IMG/VR virus record: IMGVR_UViG_3300033233_000145
Span: 1 to 27,273 of that record
DNA length: 27,273 nt
Strand: one strand, 5' to 3'
Origin: a virus
Part shown: positions 20,332 through 27,273 of the stretch, one piece after another
Layout of the letters: every line of letters starts with the position of its first letter
How positions within the stretch are numbered: position 1 is the first letter of the stretch
Made by a program: the position numbers and the translations under genes
Notes under the pieces: generated by a model
Seen by the model: the letters and a program-made list of their open reading frames with translations, nothing else
What the model was told of the DNA's origin: nothing
Database searches by the model: none

Positions 20332-20813
20332 GCGAGCTGCTCCACGAGTTCGGCATCGCTCAGGTACTTCGCGTTGCCGTCCAGCCACCCGTACCCCACT
20401 GCCGCCTCGTGGTCCGAGGAGTCCCAGGCCCAGTCGGCGACCCAGCAGCGGTATCCGGGGTCTGCGAACGCTTCGTAGGACGTGAGCAGGAACGGCAGCA
20501 TGAGTTGCGCGCAGTTGGTGATCGCCCATGCATAGGCTCGCTGCGCCATCACGAGCCCTTCCTGCCACGTCGCCGCGTGCCCGTTGCTTACCTGCGACAG
20601 ACCGAGGCAGTCGGCGCGGCGGCTCGTCAGGATCACGCGGGTATCGTTGCGGTCCAGCTCGGCCATGATCGCCGGCAACCGAGGATAGCCTTTCGCGTAG
20701 GGAAGCGACCGGCGTACCAGTCGGTTCGACTCGTCCCAGTTCGCAGCCTCAAGCAGCGCCGCGGTGTAGCGGGTTCCCGACGCCTCCGGCCCAAGGACGA
20801 TGACCCCGATCAC
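20328..20813 (-). CDS. Sulfotransferase-like P-loop protein
   Basis: This 161-aa protein starts VIGVIVLGPEASGTRYTAAL: a strand then a loop (8-15) resembling the phosphosulfate-binding loop of sulfotransferases rather than a Walker A with GK. RVILTSRRADCLGLS has an Arg and a Ser eight residues apart (R65, S73), like the 3'-phosphate-binding motif of PAPS-dependent enzymes, and LLTSYEAFADPGYR recalls their YExLxxDP block. It is shorter than most family members (about 250 aa or more). GTG at 20813 overlaps the upstream stop as GTGA. Among glycosyltransferases it might sulfate a glycan; a nucleotide kinase is the alternative. Confidence 0.55.
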   Translation of the reverse strand: MIGVIVLGPEASGTRYTAALLEAANWDESNRLVRRSLPYAKGYPRLPAIMAELDRNDTRVILTSRRADCLGLSQVSNGHAATWQEGLVMAQRAYAWAITNCAQLMLPFLLTSYEAFADPGYRCWVADWAWDSSDHEAAVGYGWLDGNAKYLSDAELVEQLA

Positions 20814-21460
20814 AGCACCGTGTTGAGGTCGAAGCCCGCGCGGCGTGAGGCCCGCTCGATAGCGTCCCGATGCGCCTCCCGGTGCGCCTCCATCAGCCCT
20901 CGGTTGGCTCGAGCCGTCGGGGTCCGCATGTTGGGCGGCGGGTGGAACAGGTGGTAGGAGTTGCCGGGGATCATGGTCCAGCGATCCACGAGCGAGATGT
21001 TCATGGCCGTGTCCTCATGCCCCCACTCGACGTAATGCGTGTCGTAGCCGCCGACCTTGTCCCAGGCCGTCCGGGAGATCACGAGCGCTCCGCCTCCGGG
21101 AACGGTCCAGCGCAGGAACCGCGCAGGCATGTCCTCCAGTCCGTGGGTAAGCAACCGCTTGGTCGCAACGGGACCGAGCATGTAGCGGTGGTCGTGCGGA
21201 CGTACCGCGCCACCACGACGCACCATATGGACGGCCCTTGCGACCGCATCGGGCTCAAGCAGCGTGTCGGCGTCCGTGATGAGCGCCACGTCCCAGGCCC
21301 CGGCCTGCTCGGCCGCTGAGTTGCACGCCGCGGCTCGAGCCCACGGCCCGACAGAGTCCCCGGTGAACAGGTCGTAGCCGAGCGATTCCAGGTGCGGGCG
21401 GACGAAAGCCCAGTGCCGCTCGCGTAACGGGTCTCCCGGCCTCCAAGGGACCAAGCTCAC
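20810..21460 (-). CDS. GT-A fold glycosyltransferase (family 2-like)
   Basis: This 216-aa protein starts with GTG at 21460 (GTGA overlap with the methyltransferase stop; another GTG lies three bases upstream). It starts VSLVPWRPGDPLRERHWAFV and contains ARAAACNSAAEQAGAWDVAL, ITDADTLLEPDA (DAD at 63-65, the metal/nucleotide-sugar site), VPGGGALVISRTAWDKVGGY and YVEWGHEDTAMNIS (144-157, acceptor side). The layout is close to the other GT-A protein of the cassette, suggesting common ancestry, although the two sequences differ widely. No membrane segments are present. The substrate is unknown. Confidence 0.85.
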   Translation of the reverse strand: MSLVPWRPGDPLRERHWAFVRPHLESLGYDLFTGDSVGPWARAAACNSAAEQAGAWDVALITDADTLLEPDAVARAVHMVRRGGAVRPHDHRYMLGPVATKRLLTHGLEDMPARFLRWTVPGGGALVISRTAWDKVGGYDTHYVEWGHEDTAMNISLVDRWTMIPGNSYHLFHPPPNMRTPTARANRGLMEAHREAHRDAIERASRRAGFDLNTVL

Positions 21461-22047
21461 CACGCGCACGCCCAGACCCCCAGGTATTTCGTCGGATAGA
21501 TCAGCTCGTCCTCCCAGTAGCCGTCCTCGATCACGAGCCACGGCCGACCGAGTGCGAACGGCGGGGCTTCCAGGTCGTACTCGTGGTAGCCCCCGGCCCG
21601 GGTGTCCCGGGTGTTGTCCGAGCCCTCGAACGTCGTGGCGCACAGCCATATGGGGCCGCTGCGCCGGAAGTTGCCGAGCGCCTTGAGAACCTCGGCGTTG
21701 GACAGGTGCGCCAGGACATCGCGCGCCACGATCACGTCGCACCGAGGAAGTTCCGCGGTGCAGATATCCCCGACGTGGTAAGTCCGTCCGGGGAACCGCT
21801 CGGCCGCGGCCTGAACGGCCTCGGGAACGATGTCGATGCCTATGTAGCCGGGCAGGTCCGGCATCCACCAGGACGCGCCACAAGCGGCATCAAGGACCGA
21901 TGTTGCCCCGATGCCGGCGATGAGCTCGGGCAGGACCCGACGCAGCCTCGATGTAGAGGCATACGTCGAGCCCGGCCCTGAGCGCGTCTCCGTGCCGTGC
22001 CAGCGGTTCGACCTGTAGATAGCGCCGAACACGCTCTCACGGCCCAC
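21457..22047 (-). CDS. Class I SAM-dependent methyltransferase (small)
   Basis: This 196-aa protein has FGAIYRSNRWHGTETRSGPG, then the SAM-binding motif TSVLDAACGASWW (49-61), the acidic end of strand 2 in YIGIDIVPEAV (68-78), and CDVIVARDVLAHLSNAEVLK (103-122), a standard Rossmann methyltransferase layout. Phage and bacterial relatives of this kind occur in glycan loci, where they may O-methylate sugars. The GTG at 22047 lies six bases after the capsid gene stop but has a poor ribosome binding site; an in-frame GTG five codons on is an alternative. No DPPY-type motif is present, so DNA is an unlikely substrate. Confidence 0.8.
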   Translation of the reverse strand: MGRESVFGAIYRSNRWHGTETRSGPGSTYASTSRLRRVLPELIAGIGATSVLDAACGASWWMPDLPGYIGIDIVPEAVQAAAERFPGRTYHVGDICTAELPRCDVIVARDVLAHLSNAEVLKALGNFRRSGPIWLCATTFEGSDNTRDTRAGGYHEYDLEAPPFALGRPWLVIEDGYWEDELIYPTKYLGVWACAW

Positions 22048-22053
22048 CGGGGT

Positions 22054-22980
22054 CTAGGACGCCGGCGCCAGCGCCGCGAACGGGTACTCCTGGCCCCCGG
22101 TCTCCGAACGCACCGTGTCCGCCACCACGAAGCCGAGACGGAACTTGGCACGCAGCGCGATCATGTCCTGCTCGGCGAGCGAGAACGTGATGTTGCCCGA
22201 GCCGTCGGTGAGCGTGGCCTCCGTCAGGATCTTGTAGGTCACGTCCTGACGGATGCCGATGATGGCCGCGGAACGGTCGCCCACGATCATCGTGGCCGAG
22301 TCGGAGTCCCACGCGCCGTTGGTGACGAAGGTGATGTCCTCACCCATGAGCGAGCGGTCCGCCCGGTCTCCCCGCAGGGACTCCAGGTAGATCGGCACGC
22401 CGTTGTCGTCACGCAGGCCGCGCAGCCGCATCCGGATCGCCCGCGATGCGTACTGCGTGTTCACGTCGGCACCTACGGCCTCGACCATCCCCCATGTCTG
22501 GTTGATGTCCTCTGCCAGGTCCACCCCGGAGCCTCCCTCGAAGTAGACCTGTCCCGCTGACGTCGCTCCCTCGAACAGGGAGTCATCGAACCCCGAGGGT
22601 GCGCTGGTCCCAAAGAACACCGCGGCGTCGACGATCTTGCCGAGCGCCTCGGCGATCCGCGGACGGACCTCCTCCCAGACACCGAACTCGGTGTCATCGA
22701 AGACGGCCTCGGGGATGGGCACGATCACCGCGGCCTCTTCGGCCGTGATGGTCTTCTTGTCCCACTGCGACTCGGCCGTGGGCTTGTTATCCGTGTCGCC
22801 CGAGAGCCAACCAGCCTGCGGGAGCACCGTCAGGATCGGGTACTTCGCGACCTTGGTCGAGAGCCGAACCGTCCGGAACGTCCGCAGCGCCGCGGAGAAC
22901 TCCACCGCGTTCTGCAAGATGTCCTGGATGTTCTGATCGGCCAACAGACCTGCCGCGTCATTGCGGTCGATGTCCGCCAT
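22054..22980 (-). CDS. Major capsid protein (HK97 fold)
   Basis: This 308-aa protein has ADQNIQDILQNAVEFSAALR, TKVAKYPILTVLPQAGWLSG, EEAAVIVPIPEAVFDDTEFG and the C-terminal GIRQDVTYKILTEATL with AEQDMIALRAKFRLGFVVAD, a typical HK97-fold capsid order (N-arm, E-loop, P-domain, A-domain). ATG at 22980 has GAGGAGGTATCCGC upstream. A separate scaffold gene precedes it, and no protease gene is seen, so assembly is probably by scaffold without a protease-linked delta domain, or with a protease elsewhere. Confidence 0.92.
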   Translation of the reverse strand: MADIDRNDAAGLLADQNIQDILQNAVEFSAALRTFRTVRLSTKVAKYPILTVLPQAGWLSGDTDNKPTAESQWDKKTITAEEAAVIVPIPEAVFDDTEFGVWEEVRPRIAEALGKIVDAAVFFGTSAPSGFDDSLFEGATSAGQVYFEGGSGVDLAEDINQTWGMVEAVGADVNTQYASRAIRMRLRGLRDDNGVPIYLESLRGDRADRSLMGEDITFVTNGAWDSDSATMIVGDRSAAIIGIRQDVTYKILTEATLTDGSGNITFSLAEQDMIALRAKFRLGFVVADTVRSETGGQEYPFAALAPAS

Positions 22981-23027
22981 GCGGATACCTCCTCAGATCC
23001 AGAGAGCCCCGCAGAGCGGAACCCTCG

Positions 23028-23636
23028 CTAATGCCCCGCGGCTGCGCGGAGCAATCCCTCCATCCCGTCAGCACCGCTGGCGGCACCACCCCGCGGACCT
23101 CCGTCGCCGGAGCCGGGGGTGCGTGTCCCGAACAGAGCGGGACGGGACTTCTTCAGGGCTTCGACGAGCCGATCCACGTTCGTAGGTTCGCCGTCGTCGT
23201 CGAACTCGACGTCACCGGGCTCGATGAGCTTGGGGATGTCGTCGGGGTAAGTCGCACCCGCAGACGCTGCGGCGGCCTTGATGGCGGCCTTGGCGATACG
23301 GGCCTGCCCCCTGCTCGAGGACTCGTCCATCTTGGCCTGCAGGTCCACGAGTTGCTGCGCGAGCTTCTCGGCCTCCGAGCGCGATGCACCATCGGCATCG
23401 GCCACCTTGGTCCGCAGTTCCTTCAGCTCCTTCTCGATCTTGCTCGGGAGCTTGTCGCCCTTCTCGAACGCCCGGAGCTTGCCGACCAGGTCAAGGACCG
23501 TCGACGGGTCCTCGACCCCGGCGTCCTTCATCTTGCCGACGATCTCAAGCGCGGCCTTCGCGGCCACGGGGTCTAGGTCGTCCTTGCCTGCACCATCCTT
23601 GCCGCCCTGATCGCCAGAGCCTTCGTCCTGAGCCAT
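23028..23636 (-). CDS. Capsid scaffolding protein
   Basis: This 202-aa protein has an acidic, Gly-rich start (AQDEGSGDQGGKDGAGKDDL), a long charged coiled-coil (about 55-110, ELKELRTKVADADGASRSEA, EKLAQQLVDLQAKMDE) and a C-terminus with VDRLVEALKKSRPALFGTRT and a Gly/Ala tail. This is the usual make-up of scaffold proteins between portal and capsid genes, which guide procapsid assembly and then leave. ATG at 23636 has AAGGAGA upstream. Confidence 0.88.
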   Translation of the reverse strand: MAQDEGSGDQGGKDGAGKDDLDPVAAKAALEIVGKMKDAGVEDPSTVLDLVGKLRAFEKGDKLPSKIEKELKELRTKVADADGASRSEAEKLAQQLVDLQAKMDESSSRGQARIAKAAIKAAAASAGATYPDDIPKLIEPGDVEFDDDGEPTNVDRLVEALKKSRPALFGTRTPGSGDGGPRGGAASGADGMEGLLRAAAGH

Positions 23637-23654
23637 CGCGGCTCTCCTTCCTGC

Positions 23655-25064
23655 TTAGGCCGGATTCATCATCTCGGCCGGCGTACCGACGCCCGTCGCG
23701 GGCGCGGCTGCGATCTCCGCGGCGCGCATCTCGCGCATCCGGTCGATCTGCGTCGGGGTGTACCCGGCGTCTTCCCATGCCTGCTCGAGCGGGACCTCGA
23801 GCATCTGGCGCTTCTTGCCGATCGCGTCGATGTGCTGCGCCTCGGTGCGGGACTCCGGGTCCTTCCACAGCGTCTCGATCGCGGTAAGCGGCACCTGTGT
23901 CCCGGCGACCTGTAGGGCAAGCTGGATGACCTCTTCCCATGCGTCCTCGAAGTGCCGCATCCGTCGGCGCGCCTTGGACACCAGCCCGGCTTCGGCGGCC
24001 ACGATGCTTTCGCCGCTGGGGAACTCGCCGCGCAGGAAGAAGTAGTGGGGCGGGGTCTGCGTCCGGGTCGCTACCTTCTGGATCTCGTGCTCGATCCCCT
24101 GCACGTAGTTCGACAGGTCGGTAGCTTCGATGCTGGTGGCCTTCGCATCCGCGTTAGGAAGGATCAGGAACGCCTCGAGTGCTTGCTTCCAGTAGTCCTT
24201 GATGATCTGACCCGTCTCGGGGTCCTTCGGCACGTCCACGCCGGTCAGCACCCTCTGACGGAACGCCCCATATTCCGATGCGACCAGCATGTCCATCGTC
24301 AGCTTGTTGATCGCGTCTTGCGACGGGATCACGTCGATGATCTCCGAGCGCGCAGGTCGCCTGAGTCGGGGGCGGTTGTAGAGGGGGACTACCGGAACCC
24401 GTCCCAGGCGGTTGGGTAGCGGCCAGGTCTCCCCCGGGACCTCGCGTACCTCCCACGTCAGGCTCCGCATGTCCGAGCCCCGCTCTACCTTCTGGCTCGA
24501 GCGGTACTTGAAGACCTCATCGGGCAGATACAGCGTCGCGTTGACGTAGCCGGTCCAGTCGTCCTTCCATGCCTTCAGCGCCGCGGCGCGCGCCCACCGA
24601 CTCCCGGGGAAGTGCTCCACGATGGTCTCGTGCGGAGACTCCACGGTGATCTGCGGCGTGGTGGCCGAATCGTCCGCGTTCCACACCAGCGCGTAGCTCA
24701 TCCCTAGCGTGAGCGCCTCTGAATGGGCTATCTCGCTCTCCGAGTCCATCTGCGAGCGCTGCCAGATGTCCCACGCCTTAGAGGAGATGGTCTTCTGACG
24801 TGTGGCGATGCGGAACCCGATCACGTCCAGACGCTGCTCGACCGTATCGACCACGAGGGGGCAGATGTTCTCGGCGAACGGTAGAAACTGCTTGCCGAAT
24901 GCTCGGCGGAAGCGCTCCGCGGCGAACTTCAGCGGCTGGTTGCCCTCGTAATAGTTGTCGAGCTGCGTGAGACCGGGTTGGCGCTGCATCAGTGCGGCGA
25001 ACATCCGGGCCAGATACCAGGGCGGCGATCCCACGGCCGCCGTCTTCACGTCGATCGGCGGCAT
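23655..25064 (-). CDS. Portal protein (SPP1 Gp6-like)
   Basis: The 469-aa protein starts at the second ATG (25064), which has AGGAGG six bases upstream; the first ATG at 25070 abuts that site. It has PPWYLARMFAALMQRQPGLT, LDNYYEGNQPLKFAAERFRR, NICPLVVDTVEQRLDVIGFR and later HYFFLRGEFPSGESIVAAEA, VSKARRRMRHFEDAWEEVI, diagnostic of the SPP1 Gp6-type portal family. The portal forms the dodecameric ring for DNA entry and exit. It lies directly after TerL and before the scaffold gene. Confidence 0.93.
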   Translation of the reverse strand: MPPIDVKTAAVGSPPWYLARMFAALMQRQPGLTQLDNYYEGNQPLKFAAERFRRAFGKQFLPFAENICPLVVDTVEQRLDVIGFRIATRQKTISSKAWDIWQRSQMDSESEIAHSEALTLGMSYALVWNADDSATTPQITVESPHETIVEHFPGSRWARAAALKAWKDDWTGYVNATLYLPDEVFKYRSSQKVERGSDMRSLTWEVREVPGETWPLPNRLGRVPVVPLYNRPRLRRPARSEIIDVIPSQDAINKLTMDMLVASEYGAFRQRVLTGVDVPKDPETGQIIKDYWKQALEAFLILPNADAKATSIEATDLSNYVQGIEHEIQKVATRTQTPPHYFFLRGEFPSGESIVAAEAGLVSKARRRMRHFEDAWEEVIQLALQVAGTQVPLTAIETLWKDPESRTEAQHIDAIGKKRQMLEVPLEQAWEDAGYTPTQIDRMREMRAAEIAAAPATGVGTPAEMMNPA

Positions 25065-25077
25065 CAGCATCCTCCTG

Positions 25078-26751
25078 CTAGCGGTAGGTCAGGACCATCT
25101 CGGACGGCTTGGCGTCCTGCGCGAGCAGCGCGCGCCGCAGCGCCATCTCCGCGGCCACCGCCCCGGGTACGACATCATGCGAAGCCTTCGGGTCTATCTT
25201 GGACACCCCACCCGCCGATGTCCGCAGCACCATGTTGCTCATCTCCCAGACCATCACCGGGTTGGAGCCGTGGCGATACCTGCCCGCCCGGACCTGGCCC
25301 TCCCAATCGACCAGCGCGGAGCCCGGGGTGTTCGCGTATATCGGCACGACCGGGAAAGCGTCGTCCTCGATGAGCGCGGAGATGATGCCGATGGCGCCGT
25401 TGGGGTCGTAGGCGAGCTCGGCCACATCGAACCGCGCAGCATCGACTCGGATCTGCGCCAGGTGTGCCGCTACGTCGATGACGTTGCCCTCGGTGAACCT
25501 GATGCGGCCTTCCCGCTTCCAGGATTCCGCGGCTCCCCCGGTGCGCTCGAGCAACGAGGCGAAGCGCTCCTCGGGCATGAAGTAGCGCCAGAGCGTCCAG
25601 GTCTCATCGGGGACCTCGGGAGAGCGGAAGGTCCAGGCGATCGCGGTCAGGTCTTGGGCGGTCCGGGTGACCAGCCCTCCCCAGCACGTCTTGCCCTTCA
25701 GCTTGTCCTCGACCACCATCCCGGCGGCCTCGGTCCATCCCCAATCCACCCGCGATCCCTCATCGGCCATCCGCACGTTCAGATGCAGCCGCAGGAACTT
25801 CGGCAACGAGGACGGTCGTGCCTGGGCCTTGCGGGCCTCCGTCTGCAGGAACTCCGGCGTGGGGGATATCGGGTAGTTCGGGTTAGCCTTGCGCCACGTC
25901 TCCTCGGCGAACGGGTCATCCTCCCTCGAGGCTGCCCATATCACCCCGTAGACGCTGGGATCGACGTGCCGACCCTCGGCCAGGTCTATCGCGTAGCCGT
26001 GCTTCTCCGCGTAGATGGATGTCTCATCCCCGTCATCCGCGGTGGTGATAAAGATGACCAGCGGCTGTTCCCGGGCGGCCGTGCCCGTGGAGATCGCGTC
26101 GATGAGGTCCCGCGTCCTGTGTACGTGGATCTCGTCGATGACCCCGGCGTGGACGTTGGCCCCGTAAGCGAGGTCCCCTGCCTTGGACAGGACCCGGAAG
26201 ACCCCCCCGGTGCGCGGAGCTCGGATGAGCCGCGTCAAGACCTCGAGATTGCCCTTGAGCGCCTTGGACTTCTGCACCACGGTCTTGGCCGGCTCGAACA
26301 CGAACCCCGCCTGATCCCTGGAACCCGCCGCCGCGTAGACCTCCGCGCCCCATTCACGGTCCGCCGCCAGGAGCACTAGAGCCAGACGAGAGGCGAGCGA
26401 GGTCTTACCGGCCTTGCGTGGGACCTCCATCCAGAGTTCACGCACTATCCGCAGCCCGTTGGGGTACTTCCACCCGAACACCGGCCCCAGGACCCAGACG
26501 ATCTGCCACGGCTCCGGGTCAAACGGCGTGCCGCCCCAGCGTCCGGCGGTGTGAGGCATCTCCCGCAGCCTGTCAACCACATGTCCGACCGCTTCGGCGT
26601 CGAACCAGGCTCCAGGCACGTCCGGGTGGGGACAGACCCACCGCGGCGGGCACTTGTCCCAGCCATCCAGGGGCTTCCCGAGGCGTCGCGTGAGCTCCTC
26701 GAGGGCTGCGGGGGGGATCGGGAGGCTAATCCCAGCCGGCGTCTGGGTCAT
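25078..26751 (-). CDS. Terminase large subunit
   Basis: This 557-aa protein has an N-terminal ATPase: Walker A VPRKAGKTSLASRLAL (110-), Walker B VIDEIH (204-209), and FITTADDG coupling motif (234-241). The C-terminal nuclease has YDPNGAIGIISAL (448-460) and SKIDPKASHDVVPGAVAA (517-533). The segment usually reading GLDLSxxxDLTA is GGLVTRTAQDLTA (358-370) here, so the first catalytic Asp is Val361 (GTC, 25669-25671). Otherwise it is a full-length HK97-like (Terminase_1) protein that packages DNA through the portal. ATG at 26751 overlaps TerS by 26 bases and has GGGAGGG upstream. Confidence 0.93.
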   Translation of the reverse strand: MTQTPAGISLPIPPAALEELTRRLGKPLDGWDKCPPRWVCPHPDVPGAWFDAEAVGHVVDRLREMPHTAGRWGGTPFDPEPWQIVWVLGPVFGWKYPNGLRIVRELWMEVPRKAGKTSLASRLALVLLAADREWGAEVYAAAGSRDQAGFVFEPAKTVVQKSKALKGNLEVLTRLIRAPRTGGVFRVLSKAGDLAYGANVHAGVIDEIHVHRTRDLIDAISTGTAAREQPLVIFITTADDGDETSIYAEKHGYAIDLAEGRHVDPSVYGVIWAASREDDPFAEETWRKANPNYPISPTPEFLQTEARKAQARPSSLPKFLRLHLNVRMADEGSRVDWGWTEAAGMVVEDKLKGKTCWGGLVTRTAQDLTAIAWTFRSPEVPDETWTLWRYFMPEERFASLLERTGGAAESWKREGRIRFTEGNVIDVAAHLAQIRVDAARFDVAELAYDPNGAIGIISALIEDDAFPVVPIYANTPGSALVDWEGQVRAGRYRHGSNPVMVWEMSNMVLRTSAGGVSKIDPKASHDVVPGAVAAEMALRRALLAQDAKPSEMVLTYR

Positions 26752-27166
26752 GCAAGCCCTCCCTAGGGTTCAGTTGGTCCCGGGAGGAAGGGTGGAGCCC
26801 GATCTTGCCGGCGATCGAGGTCCAGGCGGCCAGCCACTTGAGCGCCTCGGAGGTGGAGCCGGACCGAGTAGCCTCCCGGAACTCCGCGAAGGCCACGCAC
26901 GCCGCCTCCAGAGCACCATCGTCGATCGCCGAAAGGATCCCCTGGGAACCCAGCCACCGGGACCACAGTGCCCACTTGGCCGCGGCCACCTTGCGGAGCC
27001 GAACGGCCGAGCTGCCCCGCGGGTCGGCTGGGAAGACCTGAGCCCAGGTCGGCTCGGCCGGGACCTCGGGAGGGAGCCGGACACCTTGAGGCAGCGGACG
27101 CTTGCCCGGGTTGCCCTCCCGCTCCCGAACCGCTCGGAGCTTCGGCGCCGGTCCTCGCTGGCCCAT
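26726..27166 (-). CDS. Terminase small subunit (P27-like)
   Basis: The preferred start is ATG 27166, preceded by GGGAGGTGATTGG; an upstream in-frame start at 27229 has no such site. The 146-aa protein starts MGQRGPAPKLRAVREREGNP and continues GKRPLPQGVRLPPEVP, the typical P27-family N-terminus, then helices AAKWALWSRWLGSQGILSAI, DDGALEAACVAFAEFRE. It would recognise the packaging site and bring DNA to TerL. It opens the rightmost end of the late block. Confidence 0.9.
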   Translation of the reverse strand: MGQRGPAPKLRAVREREGNPGKRPLPQGVRLPPEVPAEPTWAQVFPADPRGSSAVRLRKVAAAKWALWSRWLGSQGILSAIDDGALEAACVAFAEFREATRSGSTSEALKWLAAWTSIAGKIGLHPSSRDQLNPREGLHDPDAGWD

Positions 27167-27184
27167 CCAATCACCTCCCGGGGT

Positions 27185-27203
27185 TTGTACCAAGGCTTGT
27201 ACC
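27185..27203. repeat. Direct repeat TTGTACC x2 in the leader of the terminase genes
   Basis: TTGTACC occurs at 27185-27191 and 27197-27203, 12 bases apart (about one helical turn), in the 107-base noncoding stretch 27167-27273. It could be a binding site for TerS or a regulator. No clear promoter was found on the minus strand here. Confidence 0.3.
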
Positions 27204-27273
27204 GCGTGGGTTGTGATGGGATATGACAAACCCGGAGTCCGGAAACCCGCGGGACCGCGCGGAGCCCCGGCAG

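Noticed and set aside
24955-26379. 474-codon open frame on the plus strand
   Set aside because: It is antisense to the portal and terminase genes, with no recognisable motif.

Overview
The window is about 27 kb of a high-GC tailed-phage (siphovirus-type) genome, or a prophage-like segment of one. Evidence is the head-to-tail gene order terminase small subunit, terminase large subunit, portal, scaffold, major capsid, head completion, tail terminator, tail tube, frameshifted tail chaperone, tape measure, tail hub, fibres, then lysis. High GC, abundant GTG and TTG starts and the styles of several proteins (P27-type TerS, SPP1-type portal, gp10-like protein, actinophage-style holin and endolysin) suggest an actinobacterial or similar high-GC host; this is inference. 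No integrase, tRNA or CRISPR array was seen. Only one gene is on the plus strand, so gene order is best read from right to left.

Right part (27166 to 16105): TerS, TerL, portal, scaffold and capsid genes are followed by an unusual block of five coupled genes (22047 to 19016): a small SAM methyltransferase, two GT-A (family 2-like) glycosyltransferases, an OCH1/GT32-like glycosyltransferase and a sulfotransferase-like protein. The block sits between the capsid and head-completion genes and probably decorates virion proteins. The head stopper and gp10-like genes follow. The order is then broken by a small plus-strand gene (17905-18141) with its own ribosome binding site and a UUCG-tetraloop terminator, a moron-like unit. 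Next come tail terminator (apparent CTG start), tail tube and a G/G-T tail chaperone pair with a canonical GGGAAAC slippery site.

Middle (16104 to 7588): an 851-aa tape measure protein, a hub-like minor tail protein, a fibronectin-type protein with an inserted small beta domain, a Kelch propeller protein, a fibre with a C1q-like end, a protein of about 21-residue repeats, then a M15-like endolysin, a membrane coiled-coil protein, a two-span holin and a small coiled-coil protein. A GC-rich region with nested inverted repeats (7431-7586) ends this late block.

Left part (7397 to 1): a candidate promoter that would make a nearly leaderless mRNA for an XRE-type regulator begins a tightly packed leftward operon. 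Most junctions are 4-nt GTGA/ATGA overlaps. It encodes small Cys/His proteins, an HNH endonuclease, an Erf-like annealing protein, a winged-helix replication-type protein, a MazG-like protein, a remarkable 747-aa three-part fusion (radical-SAM-like, GNAT-like and CPPYY DNA methyltransferase domains), a NinG/Rap-like nuclease and, running off the window, a protein ending in 15 or more SV-type tetrapeptide repeats. The fusion is the best candidate for an undescribed system, possibly a one-polypeptide DNA hypermodification enzyme.
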